Shown: one piece after another, positions 25,967-34,950 of the stretch
How positions within the stretch are numbered: the first letter of the stretch is position 1
How the letters are laid out: each line of letters opens with the position of its first letter
DNA from: Taibaiella koreensis
Lineage (GTDB): Bacteria; Bacteroidota; Bacteroidia; Chitinophagales; Chitinophagaceae
Direction: 5' to 3'
DNA: 64,000 bases
Assembly (NCBI RefSeq): GCF_003545715.1
Contig: NZ_QVNU01000005.1
Coordinates: 310,001 to 374,000 of the forward strand
Notes under the pieces: model-generated
Seen by the model: the letters and a program-made list of their open reading frames with translations, nothing else
Told to the model about the DNA's origin: nothing
The model's database searches: none
Program-made: the position numbers and the translations under genes

Positions 25967-26677
25967 ATGGGACGTATATTCGAAGTTCGTAAGTCCAAAA
26001 TGTTTGCCCGCTACGATCGTATGGCAAAAGGCTTCACCAGGGTAGGCAAAGAGATCGCTATCGCAGTAAAGAAAGGTGGCGCCGACCCGGCAACCAACCC
26101 TGCCCTGCGTCGCTGCATGCAGAACGCCAAGAGCATTAACATGCCCAAAGACCGCGTGGAAGCGGCTATCAAGAATGCCCTGGGCAAAGATACCAGCAAC
26201 TATGACGAAGTTTTATATGAGGGTTATGCGCCGCATGGCGTAGCCATACTGGTCGAAACAGCTACCGACAATACTACCCGTACTGTGGCCAATGTACGCT
26301 CCCACTTTAACAAGGGTGGCGGCACACTGGGCAATAGCGGTTCCGTAGCCTTCACCTTCCGCCACCTGGGTGTATTCAAGCTCAATCCTGAAGGATTGAA
26401 TCCCGACGAGCTCGAGCTTGAGCTTATCGATGCCGGCCTCGACGAGCTGGGTGAGGACAGCGAAGGAAATATCATTGTCCATTGCGACTTTGCCGACTTC
26501 GGCAATATGCAGAAGGCGCTCGAAGAAAAAGGGATCACACCGGTTTCTTCGGAGTTGGAATGGCTCCCGCTCAATACTGTGGAAGTAACCGAAGAGCAGG
26601 CCGATGATGTGTTCAAGCTGATCGAGCGCGTAGAGCAGGATGACGATGTGCAACGCGTTTTCCATAACATGGCATAA
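25967..26677 (+). CDS. YebC/PmpR-family protein
   Basis: A 236-residue protein of normal family length with the typical charged N-terminus (MGRIFEVRKSKMFARYDRMAKGFTR). The conserved NMPKDRVEAAIKNALGKDTSNYDEVLYEGYAPHG segment and the FNKGGGTLGNSGSVAFTF motif are present. YebC-family proteins are known as transcriptional regulators, and more recently as translation factors that relieve ribosome stalling at proline stretches. The thioesterase and glyA follow on the same strand. Confidence 0.95.
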   Translation: MGRIFEVRKSKMFARYDRMAKGFTRVGKEIAIAVKKGGADPATNPALRRCMQNAKSINMPKDRVEAAIKNALGKDTSNYDEVLYEGYAPHGVAILVETATDNTTRTVANVRSHFNKGGGTLGNSGSVAFTFRHLGVFKLNPEGLNPDELELELIDAGLDELGEDSEGNIIVHCDFADFGNMQKALEEKGITPVSSELEWLPLNTVEVTEEQADDVFKLIERVEQDDDVQRVFHNMA

Positions 26678-26710
26678 AAGGATACCAGATCAGGATACAG
26701 GTTTCGAACA

Positions 26711-27121
26711 ATGTATACTTCTACTACCCACATAAGAGTCCGCTACGGGGAAACCGACCAGATGGGCTACCTCTATTACGGGTTCTACGCGTTGTACTAC
26801 GAGCAGGGTCGCGCCGAGGCCATAAGGCAGCTGGGCTTTACCTACCGCCAGCTGGAGGAAGCAGGTGTGATGATGCCGGTAATCGAAATGAATGCCAAAT
26901 ACTTTCGTCCGGCATTGTACGATGATCTGGTGACTGTGAAGACCAGCCTGAAACAGCTTGACAGGGAAAGTCCGCAGATACAGTTTCATTCGGAATTGTA
27001 TAATGAAGCGGGGAAGCTGCTCAATGAAGGTGTGGTCACACTGGTCTTCTTTGACCCGAAAACCAGGAGAAAGATCCCGATGCCGGAAATACTCTATGAA
27101 AAACTGGCGTCTTATTTTTGA
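26711..27121 (+). CDS. Acyl-CoA thioesterase, hotdog fold (YbgC/4HBT type)
   Basis: A 136-residue single-domain hotdog protein. The start [28 protein letters not shown] holds the 4-hydroxybenzoyl-CoA thioesterase signature with the catalytic Asp (ETDQMG). The substrate is not predictable, and the family hydrolyses a range of acyl-CoA esters. It is 33 bases downstream of the YebC-like gene and precedes glyA by 26 bases. Confidence 0.9.
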   Translation: MYTSTTHIRVRYGETDQMGYLYYGFYALYYEQGRAEAIRQLGFTYRQLEEAGVMMPVIEMNAKYFRPALYDDLVTVKTSLKQLDRESPQIQFHSELYNEAGKLLNEGVVTLVFFDPKTRRKIPMPEILYEKLASYF

Positions 27122-27147
27122 TTGCTAATTCTAATCAATTCATATCA

Positions 27148-28428
27148 ATGCAAAGAGATACGGAGATATTTGGCCTCATCGGGGAAGAGCTGGATCGCCA
27201 GCGCCGTGGCCTGGAGCTGATCGCTTCCGAAAACCTGACCAGCCTGCAGGTAATGCAGGCGATGGGCAACGTGATGACCAATAAGTATGCCGAGGGCTAC
27301 CCCGGCAAACGGTATTATGGCGGTTGCGAGGTGGTAGATAAAAGTGAACAGCTGGCCATCGATCGTGCCAAGCAGATATTCAATGTGGACTATGTGAATG
27401 TGCAGCCGCATAGTGGCGCACAGGCCAATACCGCGGTGCAGTTTGCGGTGCTGAAGCATGGCGATGCCTTGCTCGGCCTTGACCTGAGCATGGGCGGGCA
27501 CCTGACGCATGGCTCTCCCGTTACTTTTTCGGGCAAAATGTACCAGGCACATCATTACGGTGTGCGTAAGGAAGATGGCCTCGTCGACTACGATGCGCTG
27601 GAAGCCAAAGCAATGGAAGTAAAACCTAAGCTCATCATCTGTGGCGCATCGGCCTATAGCCGCGATTGGGACTATGCCCGCATCCGGGCCGTAGCCGATA
27701 AGATCGGTGCGCTGGTGCTGGCCGATATCGCCCACCCTGCCGGTCTTATCGCCGCAGGATTGCTGAACGATCCATTCGATCATTGCCATTTTGTAACCTC
27801 TACGACGCATAAAACCCTGCGTGGACCCCGCGGCGGCATCATTATGATGCGCAAGGACTTTGAAAATCCCTGGGGCATTACCGGCCCTAAGGGTGAGATC
27901 AGGATGATGAGCCAGCTGCTGGATCTTTCCGTATTTCCTGGCCTGCAAGGCGGTCCTTTGGAGCACGTGATCGCTGCCAAAGCCGTATCCTTTTTCGAGA
28001 TACTGCAGGATGAATATAAGGCCTATGCCCGCCAGATGCAAAACAATGCGCAGGCAATGGCCAATGCCTTCCTGTCCAAAGGTTATGATATTATCTCGGG
28101 CGGCACCGACAACCACTTGCTGCTGATTGACCTGCGCAACAAGGGTATCTCGGGTAAGAAAGCAGAAAATACGTTGGTTAAGGCCGACATTACACTGAAC
28201 AAGAATATGGTGCCTTTCGACGATAAGTCGCCCTTCGTTACTTCCGGTATCCGGGTAGGTGTGCCAGCCATTACTACCCGTGGCCTCAAAGAGCAGGATA
28301 TGGTACAAGTGGTTACCTGGCTGGACAAGGTATTGATGTCGCCCGATGACGAGCAGGTAATCGCTGCTGTAAAAGGTGAAGTGAATGAATATATGAACGG
28401 GTTTGCCCTTTACCCTGAAATGGGATAA
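27148..28428 (+). CDS. glyA: Serine hydroxymethyltransferase
   Basis: A 426-residue PLP enzyme that interconverts serine and glycine with tetrahydrofolate. The PLP lysine lies in [14 protein letters not shown]. The SENLTS and [14 protein letters not shown] motifs are present. An in-frame TTG start at 27118 would add ten residues and overlap the thioesterase. The ATG at 27148 begins the conserved MQRDTEIF segment and is preferred. A terminator follows at 28452. Confidence 0.97.
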   Translation: MQRDTEIFGLIGEELDRQRRGLELIASENLTSLQVMQAMGNVMTNKYAEGYPGKRYYGGCEVVDKSEQLAIDRAKQIFNVDYVNVQPHSGAQANTAVQFAVLKHGDALLGLDLSMGGHLTHGSPVTFSGKMYQAHHYGVRKEDGLVDYDALEAKAMEVKPKLIICGASAYSRDWDYARIRAVADKIGALVLADIAHPAGLIAAGLLNDPFDHCHFVTSTTHKTLRGPRGGIIMMRKDFENPWGITGPKGEIRMMSQLLDLSVFPGLQGGPLEHVIAAKAVSFFEILQDEYKAYARQMQNNAQAMANAFLSKGYDIISGGTDNHLLLIDLRNKGISGKKAENTLVKADITLNKNMVPFDDKSPFVTSGIRVGVPAITTRGLKEQDMVQVVTWLDKVLMSPDDEQVIAAVKGEVNEYMNGFALYPEMG

Positions 28429-28451
28429 GGCACTTTTTCTGAAGATAAAGG

Positions 28452-28492
28452 AAGAGGTCCCAAAATGACGCCATTTTCGGACCTCTTTTCTT
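28452..28492 (+). terminator. Intrinsic terminator after glyA
   Basis: AAGAGGTCC pairs with GGACCTCTT. An inner AAAATG / CATTTT pairing extends the hairpin. A T-rich tract follows. Confidence 0.9.
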
Positions 28493-28605
28493 TTATAGTA
28501 TCTGCTTTTGATCTAGCAGGAGAATGCTACATTTCTAAACAAAGAAAATTCTTCACAAAAAATATAATATATAAACAAAAATTACGTTTAGCAAATCTGT
28601 AGCAA

Positions 28606-28613
28606 TAATTTTG
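28606..28613 (+). promoter_or_regulatory. Promoter -7 element before the gene at 28644
   Basis: TAATTTTG matches TAnnTTTG. Transcription would start near 28620, which rules out an earlier in-frame ATG at 28611 as a start. The -33 element is weak. Confidence 0.5.
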
Positions 28614-28643
28614 ACGATAATTAGTAATAATCTGCATTCTCAT

Positions 28644-29153
28644 ATGAAGAAAATAAGCTTCCCTTTGCTACTGACGCTATTCCTTGCTTCCGGCTATTGC
28701 AGCCATGCTCAAAATGGTCAGTATGACAAGGAAATGGTCTATGGTCAGGAACTGACGCTCGGTACCAATTCAACGATAAAGCCCGGCAAACTGAATAACC
28801 CCGGCGCCGACATGACGTACACCGTTGATACCAATGTAAATCATGTTGATTTTGGCCGGAAACAAAACAACCGGGGGCCTTTTAAAGTTCTTTTCCATTT
28901 CCTCCCCATCGCAGCCGACAATAAGTCTGCTTTTACCTTTAGAAAAAGGCAAATAACAGGGACCCATATTACCAAAAAAAGCAAAATTTCGGGCATTGAG
29001 CTCACTTCTAATGGTTTTGAGATTACCTACAAACCCAAGAAAGGCAAAACAGGGCTGGTAGATGATTATGTGATTGTACATACTACCAATGGAGACCTGA
29101 TCCTGTGGCTTACCGGCGAGATCATCGATCCCAAAAAGAAAGAAGGGCAATAA
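28644..29153 (+). CDS. Secreted protein of unknown function
   Basis: A 169-residue protein with a signal peptide (MKKISFPLLLTLFLASG, ending SHAQ). The mature part has a possible beta-sandwich pattern (MTYTVDTNVNHVDFGRKQNN ... FEITYKPKKGKTGLVDDYVIVHTTNGDLILWLTGEI). That faintly recalls DUF1573-type domains found in Bacteroidota lipoproteins, but the match is too weak to name. An upstream ATG at 28611 lies within the promoter and was rejected. Confidence 0.65.
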   Translation: MKKISFPLLLTLFLASGYCSHAQNGQYDKEMVYGQELTLGTNSTIKPGKLNNPGADMTYTVDTNVNHVDFGRKQNNRGPFKVLFHFLPIAADNKSAFTFRKRQITGTHITKKSKISGIELTSNGFEITYKPKKGKTGLVDDYVIVHTTNGDLILWLTGEIIDPKKKEGQ

Positions 29154-29181
29154 CCGATATATCATTTGAAATAAGAAACCC

Positions 29182-29209
29182 AAAATGCTCCTTCGCAGGG
29201 GCATTTTTT
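29182..29209 (+). terminator. Intrinsic terminator after the gene at 28644
   Basis: AAAATGCTCC, loop TTCGCA and GGGGCATTTT form a 10-bp stem with one G-T pair. T residues follow. Confidence 0.85.
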
Positions 29210-29306
29210 GTGTGCAGCGACCACCGGGCCATCCCGTCTGCCATTAAGCCGAGGAAATGGTTTCGTCAGGCCAAGGCCTGCAGGCGGGTATAGGTAAAGA
29301 TCCCCG

Positions 29307-30449
29307 TTACTGTACCGAACCCTTTAAACGGCCCTTCAGGTATTCATAGATATCTTTTTCGCCAGGCCCATCGTTTTTGTACAGTTGCAGAAAGCGTTTA
29401 TAATACTTCGTAGCCACAGCTGTATTGTCCAGGTTGGCTTCATAGATGCGCCCCATACTATACAGGCGCAGTATCCGGTGCGAAAGATAATAGGAGCTGT
29501 CGAGACAGGCCAATGCAGGTTTGTATTGCCTGAGGGATTCGTAATTGAGCGAGGCGCAGTGATAGTAGGTTTCCAGCATATCCGATTTTGCCATTGCAAT
29601 ACAGTCCTGCAGCAAGGCATTGCTTTTCTTAAACTCCTTTAACTCTGTGCAGGCCAGGGCTGCGTAGTAGGTTATATTTTCGGTCCCGACCTGGTTCTGC
29701 TTCAGGTAATCATAGATGGCAATGCAGTCCCTATAACGCTTCAGCTGGTAGCAGGCAGCGGTAATATAGCTGAATGAGGCCGGCGACACAACCTGCTGCT
29801 GCCGAAGCTGCGCTCCAATATCGACGGCACGTGCATAGCGTTTCAACGAATAGGCTGTCTTAGCAGCAAGCTCCAGTATTGCGGTATTCAGCGAGTCTGT
29901 TTGCAGGTAAGCATATATAATGGCATCCGCTATTTCATAATCCTTCTTTGCGATCCATTGTTCTGCAAGCGCTTCAGCTACCCACCCGTCTGTGGGATCC
30001 AGCTGATAGGCTCTGCTGAGCCAGGCAAATCCCGAATCGGCCTGACCCAGCGCATAAGCGGCCGTGCTCAGCTGCTTCCATAAAGACGCGTTACGGGGTC
30101 GCAACGGCAGCAGATGCTGATAGTGCAGCAAAGCCTGGCGGTATTGTTTTTGCTGCATCCGTATGCCCGCCAGGCTTTGCCGCGCCGGAACGGCATTGCT
30201 GTCCAGCAGCAAGATATGTTCATAGATTCCGGCGGCATCGTTGAGCTTGCCCGACTGTTGATACGCATAGGCCAGCAGGGAAAGGTCTTTCGGTTCGCTA
30301 CCATCGGCAAGCGGTTGCAGATAGGCGATCATTTGATCATATTGCTGCTCCTGCAGGTATTCCATTACCTTGCTACGGTCTATTGGCGGCTGGGCTTTTG
30401 CTGCGAGGCCTGCCAACAGTATGCCCATGCTGTACATTAAATATCTCAT
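29307..30449 (-). CDS. Secreted TPR-repeat protein
   Basis: A 380-residue protein with a signal peptide (residues 1-20, ending AKAQ). Tetratricopeptide-like helical repeats run the whole length, for example LAYAYQQSGKLNDAAGIYEHILLLDSNAVPA and the following RQSLAG... units. TPR proteins mediate protein contacts; the partner is unknown. Two operator-like dyads lie just upstream of its start (30468-30501). Confidence 0.75.
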   Translation of the reverse strand: MRYLMYSMGILLAGLAAKAQPPIDRSKVMEYLQEQQYDQMIAYLQPLADGSEPKDLSLLAYAYQQSGKLNDAAGIYEHILLLDSNAVPARQSLAGIRMQQKQYRQALLHYQHLLPLRPRNASLWKQLSTAAYALGQADSGFAWLSRAYQLDPTDGWVAEALAEQWIAKKDYEIADAIIYAYLQTDSLNTAILELAAKTAYSLKRYARAVDIGAQLRQQQVVSPASFSYITAACYQLKRYRDCIAIYDYLKQNQVGTENITYYAALACTELKEFKKSNALLQDCIAMAKSDMLETYYHCASLNYESLRQYKPALACLDSSYYLSHRILRLYSMGRIYEANLDNTAVATKYYKRFLQLYKNDGPGEKDIYEYLKGRLKGSVQ

Positions 30450-30467
30450 TCCTGTTCTTTTCCTAAA

Positions 30468-30501
30468 ACTATAAAATTAGTTTTAAAACTAAAAATTTAG
30501 T
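30468..30501 (-). promoter_or_regulatory. Two operator-like dyads, ACTA-N6-TAGT
   Basis: Two dyads, ACTA-TAAAAT-TAGT (30468-30481) and ACTA-AAAATT-TAGT (30488-30501), are 20 bases apart centre to centre, that is two helical turns. Between them lies a 16-base palindrome TTAGTTTTAAAACTAA (30477-30492). They sit 19 to 52 bases upstream of the TPR gene start, where a repressor would act. The layout resembles tandem operators such as those of BlaI/CopY-type repressors, but no such regulator is nearby. Confidence 0.5.
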
Positions 30502-30583
30502 TTTTCCTTGAGAAAACTTGCTCTTCCCGTCTGCCGGTACCGGGAGAAAGGTAAAAATTTTCTTTTTAACCACTGATTAAACC

Positions 30584-30611
30584 TTTGGGTACGCAGGAAG
30601 TCCTATATTTG
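30584..30611 (+). promoter_or_regulatory. Promoter of the gene at 30649
   Basis: TTTG (30584-30587), 16 bases, then TATATTTG (30604-30611), a perfect TAnnTTTG. The gene starts 37 bases later. Confidence 0.6.
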
Positions 30612-30648
30612 ATATATCACAAACCACATATTCTAAAATATCATCACT

Positions 30649-31170
30649 ATGAAAAAGATAATTTTTCTCTTTGCAATAGGCGGTTGTATGCTGACAGGCT
30701 TTCAATCAATGGCCCGGGTGGTAGCACTGAAGAACTACCCTGTCGCAGAAAAAAGCAGCGGGTCTTCCTACTTCAGCAAGGACAGATCGGCAGATTGGGG
30801 CAATAGCATGACCTATTCTTACCAGGTGGACCTGGGTTACCTGGCAGAAGGCCAGGTCTACGACTTCAAAATGCCGCTCAAGTCCGGCGCGACATATCCT
30901 AATCCGGGACCTAATTACTGGCTGAATGCCGGGGATGTGCTAGGCTACCTTATTCCCGAAGAAAGCGGCATTCAAACGCCCAATATGTTCAGGAATGTAT
31001 TCTCCGCTTCGGTCGATACCAAAGACCAGAAAGGCAGCTTTGAACAGGTAGTTAAAGTATCGACCAAATACGGTATGTTTTACTTTACAATAAAGGCCTT
31101 TGTTGTGGACGGCGCTGTACTACAGGCCCTGGCACATACCTCTCAGCCTGCATTACCCAAAGATAAATAG
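30649..31170 (+). CDS. Secreted protein of unknown function
   Basis: A 173-residue protein with a signal peptide (residues 1-22, ending SMA). The mature part is rich in aromatic residues and has beta-like segments (GNSMTYSYQVDLGYLAEGQVYDF, KYGMFYFTIKAFVVDGAVL). No family is recognised. It has its own promoter and terminator, so it is probably monocistronic. It is divergent from the TPR gene. Confidence 0.65.
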   Translation: MKKIIFLFAIGGCMLTGFQSMARVVALKNYPVAEKSSGSSYFSKDRSADWGNSMTYSYQVDLGYLAEGQVYDFKMPLKSGATYPNPGPNYWLNAGDVLGYLIPEESGIQTPNMFRNVFSASVDTKDQKGSFEQVVKVSTKYGMFYFTIKAFVVDGAVLQALAHTSQPALPKDK

Positions 31171-31198
31171 GACCGGATCATTTGGTCTTGTGTATAGG

Positions 31199-31234
31199 AA
31201 CGCCCGCTACGGAACGCCGCAGCGGGTGTTTTTT
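31199..31234 (+). terminator. Intrinsic terminator after the gene at 30649
   Basis: AACGCCCGCT pairs with AGCGGGTGTT (one G-T pair) across a 12-base loop. T residues follow. The stretch from here to 31454 holds no gene that I can support. Confidence 0.85.
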
Positions 31235-31454
31235 GGTTATGAGAGGCAACCATCTGCACAGGCAGCCGGGAACCGGAAACAATCGGCTGGTAATCTTTGA
31301 AACCTGGCTTGGGGAATCTGGATTTCAATTTCGTTTGGCAGGCATTTCTCAAGGGGAAAAAGCCGGACGCAGAGATTTATATCGGGGGAACACTATCCCG
31401 TTGAGAAATAGCTGGTAGCTGACAATGATTGAATCACGCTAAGTACGCGCCCTA

Positions 31455-32558
31455 TCAATAGGTCTTGTTCCAGCCCCAGGCTTCGGTCTTTTTGCCGATA
31501 TTGAAGAATTTATTCAGCTGGAAGCTTAAGCCCAGCTCGTTGTAAGCGCCGGCAGAAGCAAAATAGGACCGGGCGTAGTGCACCTGCAGCTTGTTGAGAT
31601 TGACGCCGGCGCCGAAGGAAAAGCCGGCCAGTCCTTTGGCATCCTGCGCGGCCAGCTCGCCGCGGCGGATATGGTTATAAGCGGCAGATACCGTGATACG
31701 CTTACCGAGGATAAGCTCTACGCCGAAGTTGAGGTGCCTGAATATCTTATCGGCAATATACTTTTTATTGCTTGTGGTATCTTCGGCTGTCGGCAGCAGG
31801 CTGTTGCTTACTTTGTCGGCCGGGTTGTTGTACCGCACATCCCATTCGTAAAGGTTGTGCCCTACGATGAAAATACGTAGGGGCAGGTTGCGTAGCTGCT
31901 TGCTGATGCCTACCTGGAGGTCGAAGGGCATAGGCTCCGACTGGGTTTCGGGATTGTATTTTTTCACCATTACCCCCATGTTCTTGGCAACAACGCCGAA
32001 GGTCCACAAGTTGGCGGTATCTTCATAAACGATGCCCACGTCGGCCAGCACGCCTATCGCCGAGCGGTCGCCCAGAATGGATTGTGCCCATTTGATCGTA
32101 GCGCCGTAGCGCCAGCGTTCCAGGTATTTACGGGAAGCGGAGAGATTGATTGAATAATCGGCGGCACGGATGTCGCCCAGGTTATTGCCCTGTATATCGG
32201 TATTCTGGAAAGAACCGTAGTTGTAGTATTGCACGCCGAAGCCGAAATCGGTATTCAACGGCTCTACATGGTAAGCGTACTGAAGATTGGCAATACCGAT
32301 GCCGGCGTAGTAAAGATTATAGTTCAACGCCAGCTGGTTGTGGTTGGCAGGGTTGAGCAGTGCCGGGTTTTGCAAGGTAAAGGTAACGTCGTTATCCGGG
32401 CTGGCAGGTACATAGCCGCCCAGGGCCGATACATGCGGGCTATTGCTCATGCGCAGGTATTCGAAAGCATGCTGCCCGCCTGTGATCTGGGCATAGCCCT
32501 GGAAGCCGGGTGATATGGTAAAAGCAAGAGCCGTAGCCAGCCGTATAAATTTACTCAT
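31455..32558 (-). CDS. porQ: Type IX secretion system protein PorQ
   Basis: A 367-residue outer-membrane barrel-like protein from the preferred start at 32558 (MSKFIRL). The signal peptide ends near GYAQ. The N-terminus ITGGQHAFEYLRMSNSPHVSALGG, the DNDVTFTLQNPALL motif and the GFGAGVNLNKLQVHYARS C-terminal part match PorQ. An upstream frame to 32633 adds residues unlike the family. PorQ is part of the T9SS envelope machinery; its exact role is not settled. The window also encodes several T9SS cargo proteins. Confidence 0.85.
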   Translation of the reverse strand: MSKFIRLATALAFTISPGFQGYAQITGGQHAFEYLRMSNSPHVSALGGYVPASPDNDVTFTLQNPALLNPANHNQLALNYNLYYAGIGIANLQYAYHVEPLNTDFGFGVQYYNYGSFQNTDIQGNNLGDIRAADYSINLSASRKYLERWRYGATIKWAQSILGDRSAIGVLADVGIVYEDTANLWTFGVVAKNMGVMVKKYNPETQSEPMPFDLQVGISKQLRNLPLRIFIVGHNLYEWDVRYNNPADKVSNSLLPTAEDTTSNKKYIADKIFRHLNFGVELILGKRITVSAAYNHIRRGELAAQDAKGLAGFSFGAGVNLNKLQVHYARSYFASAGAYNELGLSFQLNKFFNIGKKTEAWGWNKTY

Positions 32559-32594
32559 AAACCTTAGAACGGAATTACAGTACTTATATTGTAT

Positions 32595-32624
32595 AAAAAA
32601 GAAGCCCCTGCGGAACAGGGCTTC
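32595..32624 (-). terminator. Intrinsic terminator after fabI
   Basis: On the minus strand, GAAGCCCTG pairs with CAGGGGCTTC (one bulged base) and six T follow. It separates fabI from porQ. Confidence 0.85.
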
Positions 32625-32663
32625 CCTTGTCACCTCAATGTATCAGCTAAGCCGGCCATGGGC

Positions 32664-33488
32664 TTAGCTATTTGCTTTTTCCATATCGTCCATGATCTGG
32701 TGGCTCACGCCGGTGAAGGAAAAGCCTCCATCGTGGAACAGGTTTTGCATGGTCACCATCCGGGTCAGGTCGCTGAACAGGGTTACGCAGTAGTTGGCGC
32801 AATCTTCCGCGCTGGCATTACCCAGGGGCGACATTTTTTCGGCATAATGATAAAAGCCATCAAAGCCGGTAACACCGGAACCGGCCGTGGTCGGTACGGG
32901 CGATTGCGAAACGGTATTGACCCTTACTTTCTTTTCCCTGCCGTAATAGTAACCGAAGCTGCGGGCAATGCTTTCCAGCAGCGCTTTGGCATCGGCCATA
33001 TCGTTGTAGCCGGGGAAGGTACGCTGGGCGGCGATATAGCTGAGCGCTACCACCGATGCCCATTCATTGAGCGCATCCAGCTTCTTCGCGGTTTGCATAA
33101 CCTTGTGAAAAGACAGGGCGGAGATATCAAGGGTCTTCAGAAAGTTGTCGTAATTGGTAGCGTCGTAGGTAAAGCCTTTACGCATATTGGGCGACATGCC
33201 GATGGAATGCAGTACAAAATCGATCTTACCGCCAAAATGATCGGTAGCCTGGTTGAACAGGCTCTCCAGGTCGGCGACAGACGTCGCATCGGCGCCAATG
33301 ACAGGGGCATTATTACACAGGGCAGAAAGCTCTTTAATGCTACCCATACGCAACGCTACGGGAGCATTGGAAAGCACGATCTCCGCACCCTCTTCTACCG
33401 CACGCAATGCCACCTTCCAGGCAATAGAGCGCTCATCCAGCGCGCCGAAAACAATCCCTTTTTTACCAGATAATAATTGGTTAGCCAT
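32664..33488 (-). CDS. fabI: Enoyl-ACP reductase
   Basis: A 274-residue short-chain dehydrogenase-like enzyme that makes the last reduction of each fatty acid elongation cycle using NAD(P)H. The start GKKGIVFGALDERSIAWKVA is the FabI nucleotide-binding motif. The catalytic Tyr151 and the Tyr161-x6-Lys168 motif (YNDMADAK) are present. Length is normal for FabI. It is a single gene ended by a terminator. Confidence 0.95.
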   Translation of the reverse strand: MANQLLSGKKGIVFGALDERSIAWKVALRAVEEGAEIVLSNAPVALRMGSIKELSALCNNAPVIGADATSVADLESLFNQATDHFGGKIDFVLHSIGMSPNMRKGFTYDATNYDNFLKTLDISALSFHKVMQTAKKLDALNEWASVVALSYIAAQRTFPGYNDMADAKALLESIARSFGYYYGREKKVRVNTVSQSPVPTTAGSGVTGFDGFYHYAEKMSPLGNASAEDCANYCVTLFSDLTRMVTMQNLFHDGGFSFTGVSHQIMDDMEKANS

Positions 33489-33577
33489 AACAGATCTAAA
33501 ATAATTTGAGGGGGTAAAGGTAACGAAAAAAGAAAATGGTCAGCCAGTTTTATGAGGGTAAACTCCCGGGATATGGA

Positions 33578-34150
33578 TCATTTCTCTTTGTAGTCAAAAA
33601 CAGCCTGGCCATCTTCCGACAATTCAAACCTGCCGGATGCATCCTTTCTGAACGTTTCGAGGTAAAAGCAGCAGATGAGGATAAGAGCATTGATATTAAA
33701 AGCCCAGCCAATCCATAACCGATCTTCTCTATTATACAAGGCGCCTACACTCAGCAAGACCAATAATAAGATAACCCAGCTTAGCTTTAACCAGTCCAGG
33801 TATCGCTTCCTCCTTTTGCGCAGAAAATGGATGCCATAACCAACAAGAATGGTTATGCCTCCGATCAGCAGGATCAGCCTGCCGGCAGGCCAATGTTGTA
33901 TAATGAACAGCTGGCCCAGCCAGAAAAAACCGATACCGCTGTAAACGAATGGCCGTAGAGGGCTCTCGCGGAGCGTGCCTTCGGTATAGAGCCATAAGCC
34001 TCCCAATAGATGAAAGGCGCCAAATGCCCACCGGTAGGCAATATAGGCTTCGTCGGCCCAAATGCCAAAGTAGTATAAAACGTGGCTCGCCACGCTAAGA
34101 CAAAATAGTACCGGCAACAAAATACGCATGACTTTCCTTGTTCTGCTCAT
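33578..34150 (-). CDS. Membrane protein of unknown function
   Basis: A 190-residue protein with about six hydrophobic segments (for example ILLPVLFCLSVASHVLYYFGIW, AFGAFHLLGGLWLYTEG and LSWVILLLVLLSVGALY). A basic loop (GIHFLRKRRKRYLDWLKL) and a soluble C-terminal tail of about 20 residues are also present. It reads like an inner-membrane protein related to small seven-transmembrane sensors, but no family can be named. It may end the VanX/YARHG operon, separated by a repeat remnant. Confidence 0.6.
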   Translation of the reverse strand: MSRTRKVMRILLPVLFCLSVASHVLYYFGIWADEAYIAYRWAFGAFHLLGGLWLYTEGTLRESPLRPFVYSGIGFFWLGQLFIIQHWPAGRLILLIGGITILVGYGIHFLRKRRKRYLDWLKLSWVILLLVLLSVGALYNREDRLWIGWAFNINALILICCFYLETFRKDASGRFELSEDGQAVFDYKEK

Positions 34151-34205
34151 ATTTCCTTTTTAGTGTCCATCCGGATACAACTCGTCGGCCAGAAACGGCT
34201 GCTGA

Positions 34206-34268
34206 CCCGTCGAAGCATCATCTTTATCCTTTCAACAGGCTCAAGGAACGGCTTGGTTTCCTATATCG
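34206..34268. repeat. Degenerate dispersed repeat, copy 1
   Basis: Contains CCCGTCGAAG (34206-34215), TTCAACAGGCTCAAGG (34231 onward) and GTTTCCTATATCG (34256-34268). The same three blocks occur in the same order at 43846-43932. The middle block is a decayed form of the TTCGACAGGCTCAG-type dispersed repeat seen in many bacterial genomes. It lies just after the stop of the DUF2306 gene on the minus strand and overlaps that stop. Confidence 0.6.
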
Positions 34269-34950
34269 GGATAGTCAGATTCTTTTTTATTTCAGACTTG
34301 CTTTTGCGAAAGCTATAGTAAATAATCCATTCTGCCACCAGCAGGTTTCCTACCCAACCGAGCCAGGCCACCAGGCGGTACACTTCCATAGGCTTAGGCG
34401 CAAACAGCAGCACCAGTACCCATTTCCAGAGCCTGAGGCTGATCGCCGACAAGGTGAGTGCATAGCTGCGGTACATCCAACGACGATGCGCATCGAAATT
34501 GCCTTTGCGCGCTGCCCGGTAACCCAGGAAAGTGAACAACAGCCATAGTAAAGCCAGCAGGCAAAAAGCCGCCTGCGCCACCCAGCCGCCATTGCCGTAA
34601 TAGCCCATCAGCAGTCCGGAAGGCCCGGCCAGCACCAGGATAAGCCCGACATATACGCGGCCGCTCCAGCGATGCAGCACGGGAAAACGTTTGCGGATCA
34701 TGGGCGGGAATTGCAGTATACCCGTCAGCAATACGAAGATGCTGCTGTAGACATGGGTAAAAAAGGCCAGCTGGTAATAACCCCTGCCGGCTACGTCCTG
34801 CTTCACACGCAGGAAGGCTACATCGGGCCGTGCCGGTATATACTGCGAGGTGATGAGCAGCATGAGCCAGGTAAAAAAAAGCAGCGCCCCGTATACGGCA
34901 AGGCGTAGCAGGCCTGCGGTGCGGCGGGATGCGGTTAAGGGCAGGGCCAT
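34261..34950 (-). CDS. DUF2306 membrane protein
   Basis: A 229-residue membrane protein with about six transmembrane helices. It has the VFLRVKQD-like first loop, the FFTHVYSSIFVLLTGILQF helix, and KRFPVLHRWSGRVYV, which holds the conserved His and Arg of the DUF2306 family, followed by GNFDAHRRWMYRSYALTLSAISLRLWKW. The conserved His and aromatic residues suggest cofactor or lipid binding, but the function is unknown. Its start overlaps the end of the VanX-type gene by 16 bases, so it is cotranscribed. Confidence 0.8.
   Translation of the reverse strand: MALPLTASRRTAGLLRLAVYGALLFFTWLMLLITSQYIPARPDVAFLRVKQDVAGRGYYQLAFFTHVYSSIFVLLTGILQFPPMIRKRFPVLHRWSGRVYVGLILVLAGPSGLLMGYYGNGGWVAQAAFCLLALLWLLFTFLGYRAARKGNFDAHRRWMYRSYALTLSAISLRLWKWVLVLLFAPKPMEVYRLVAWLGWVGNLLVAEWIIYYSFRKSKSEIKKNLTIPI

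Noticed and set aside
27145-28308. Open frame antisense to glyA
   Set aside because: A shadow of glyA with no motif of its own.
31182-31418. Short frame after the gene at 30649
   Set aside because: It runs through the terminator hairpin and has no recognisable features.
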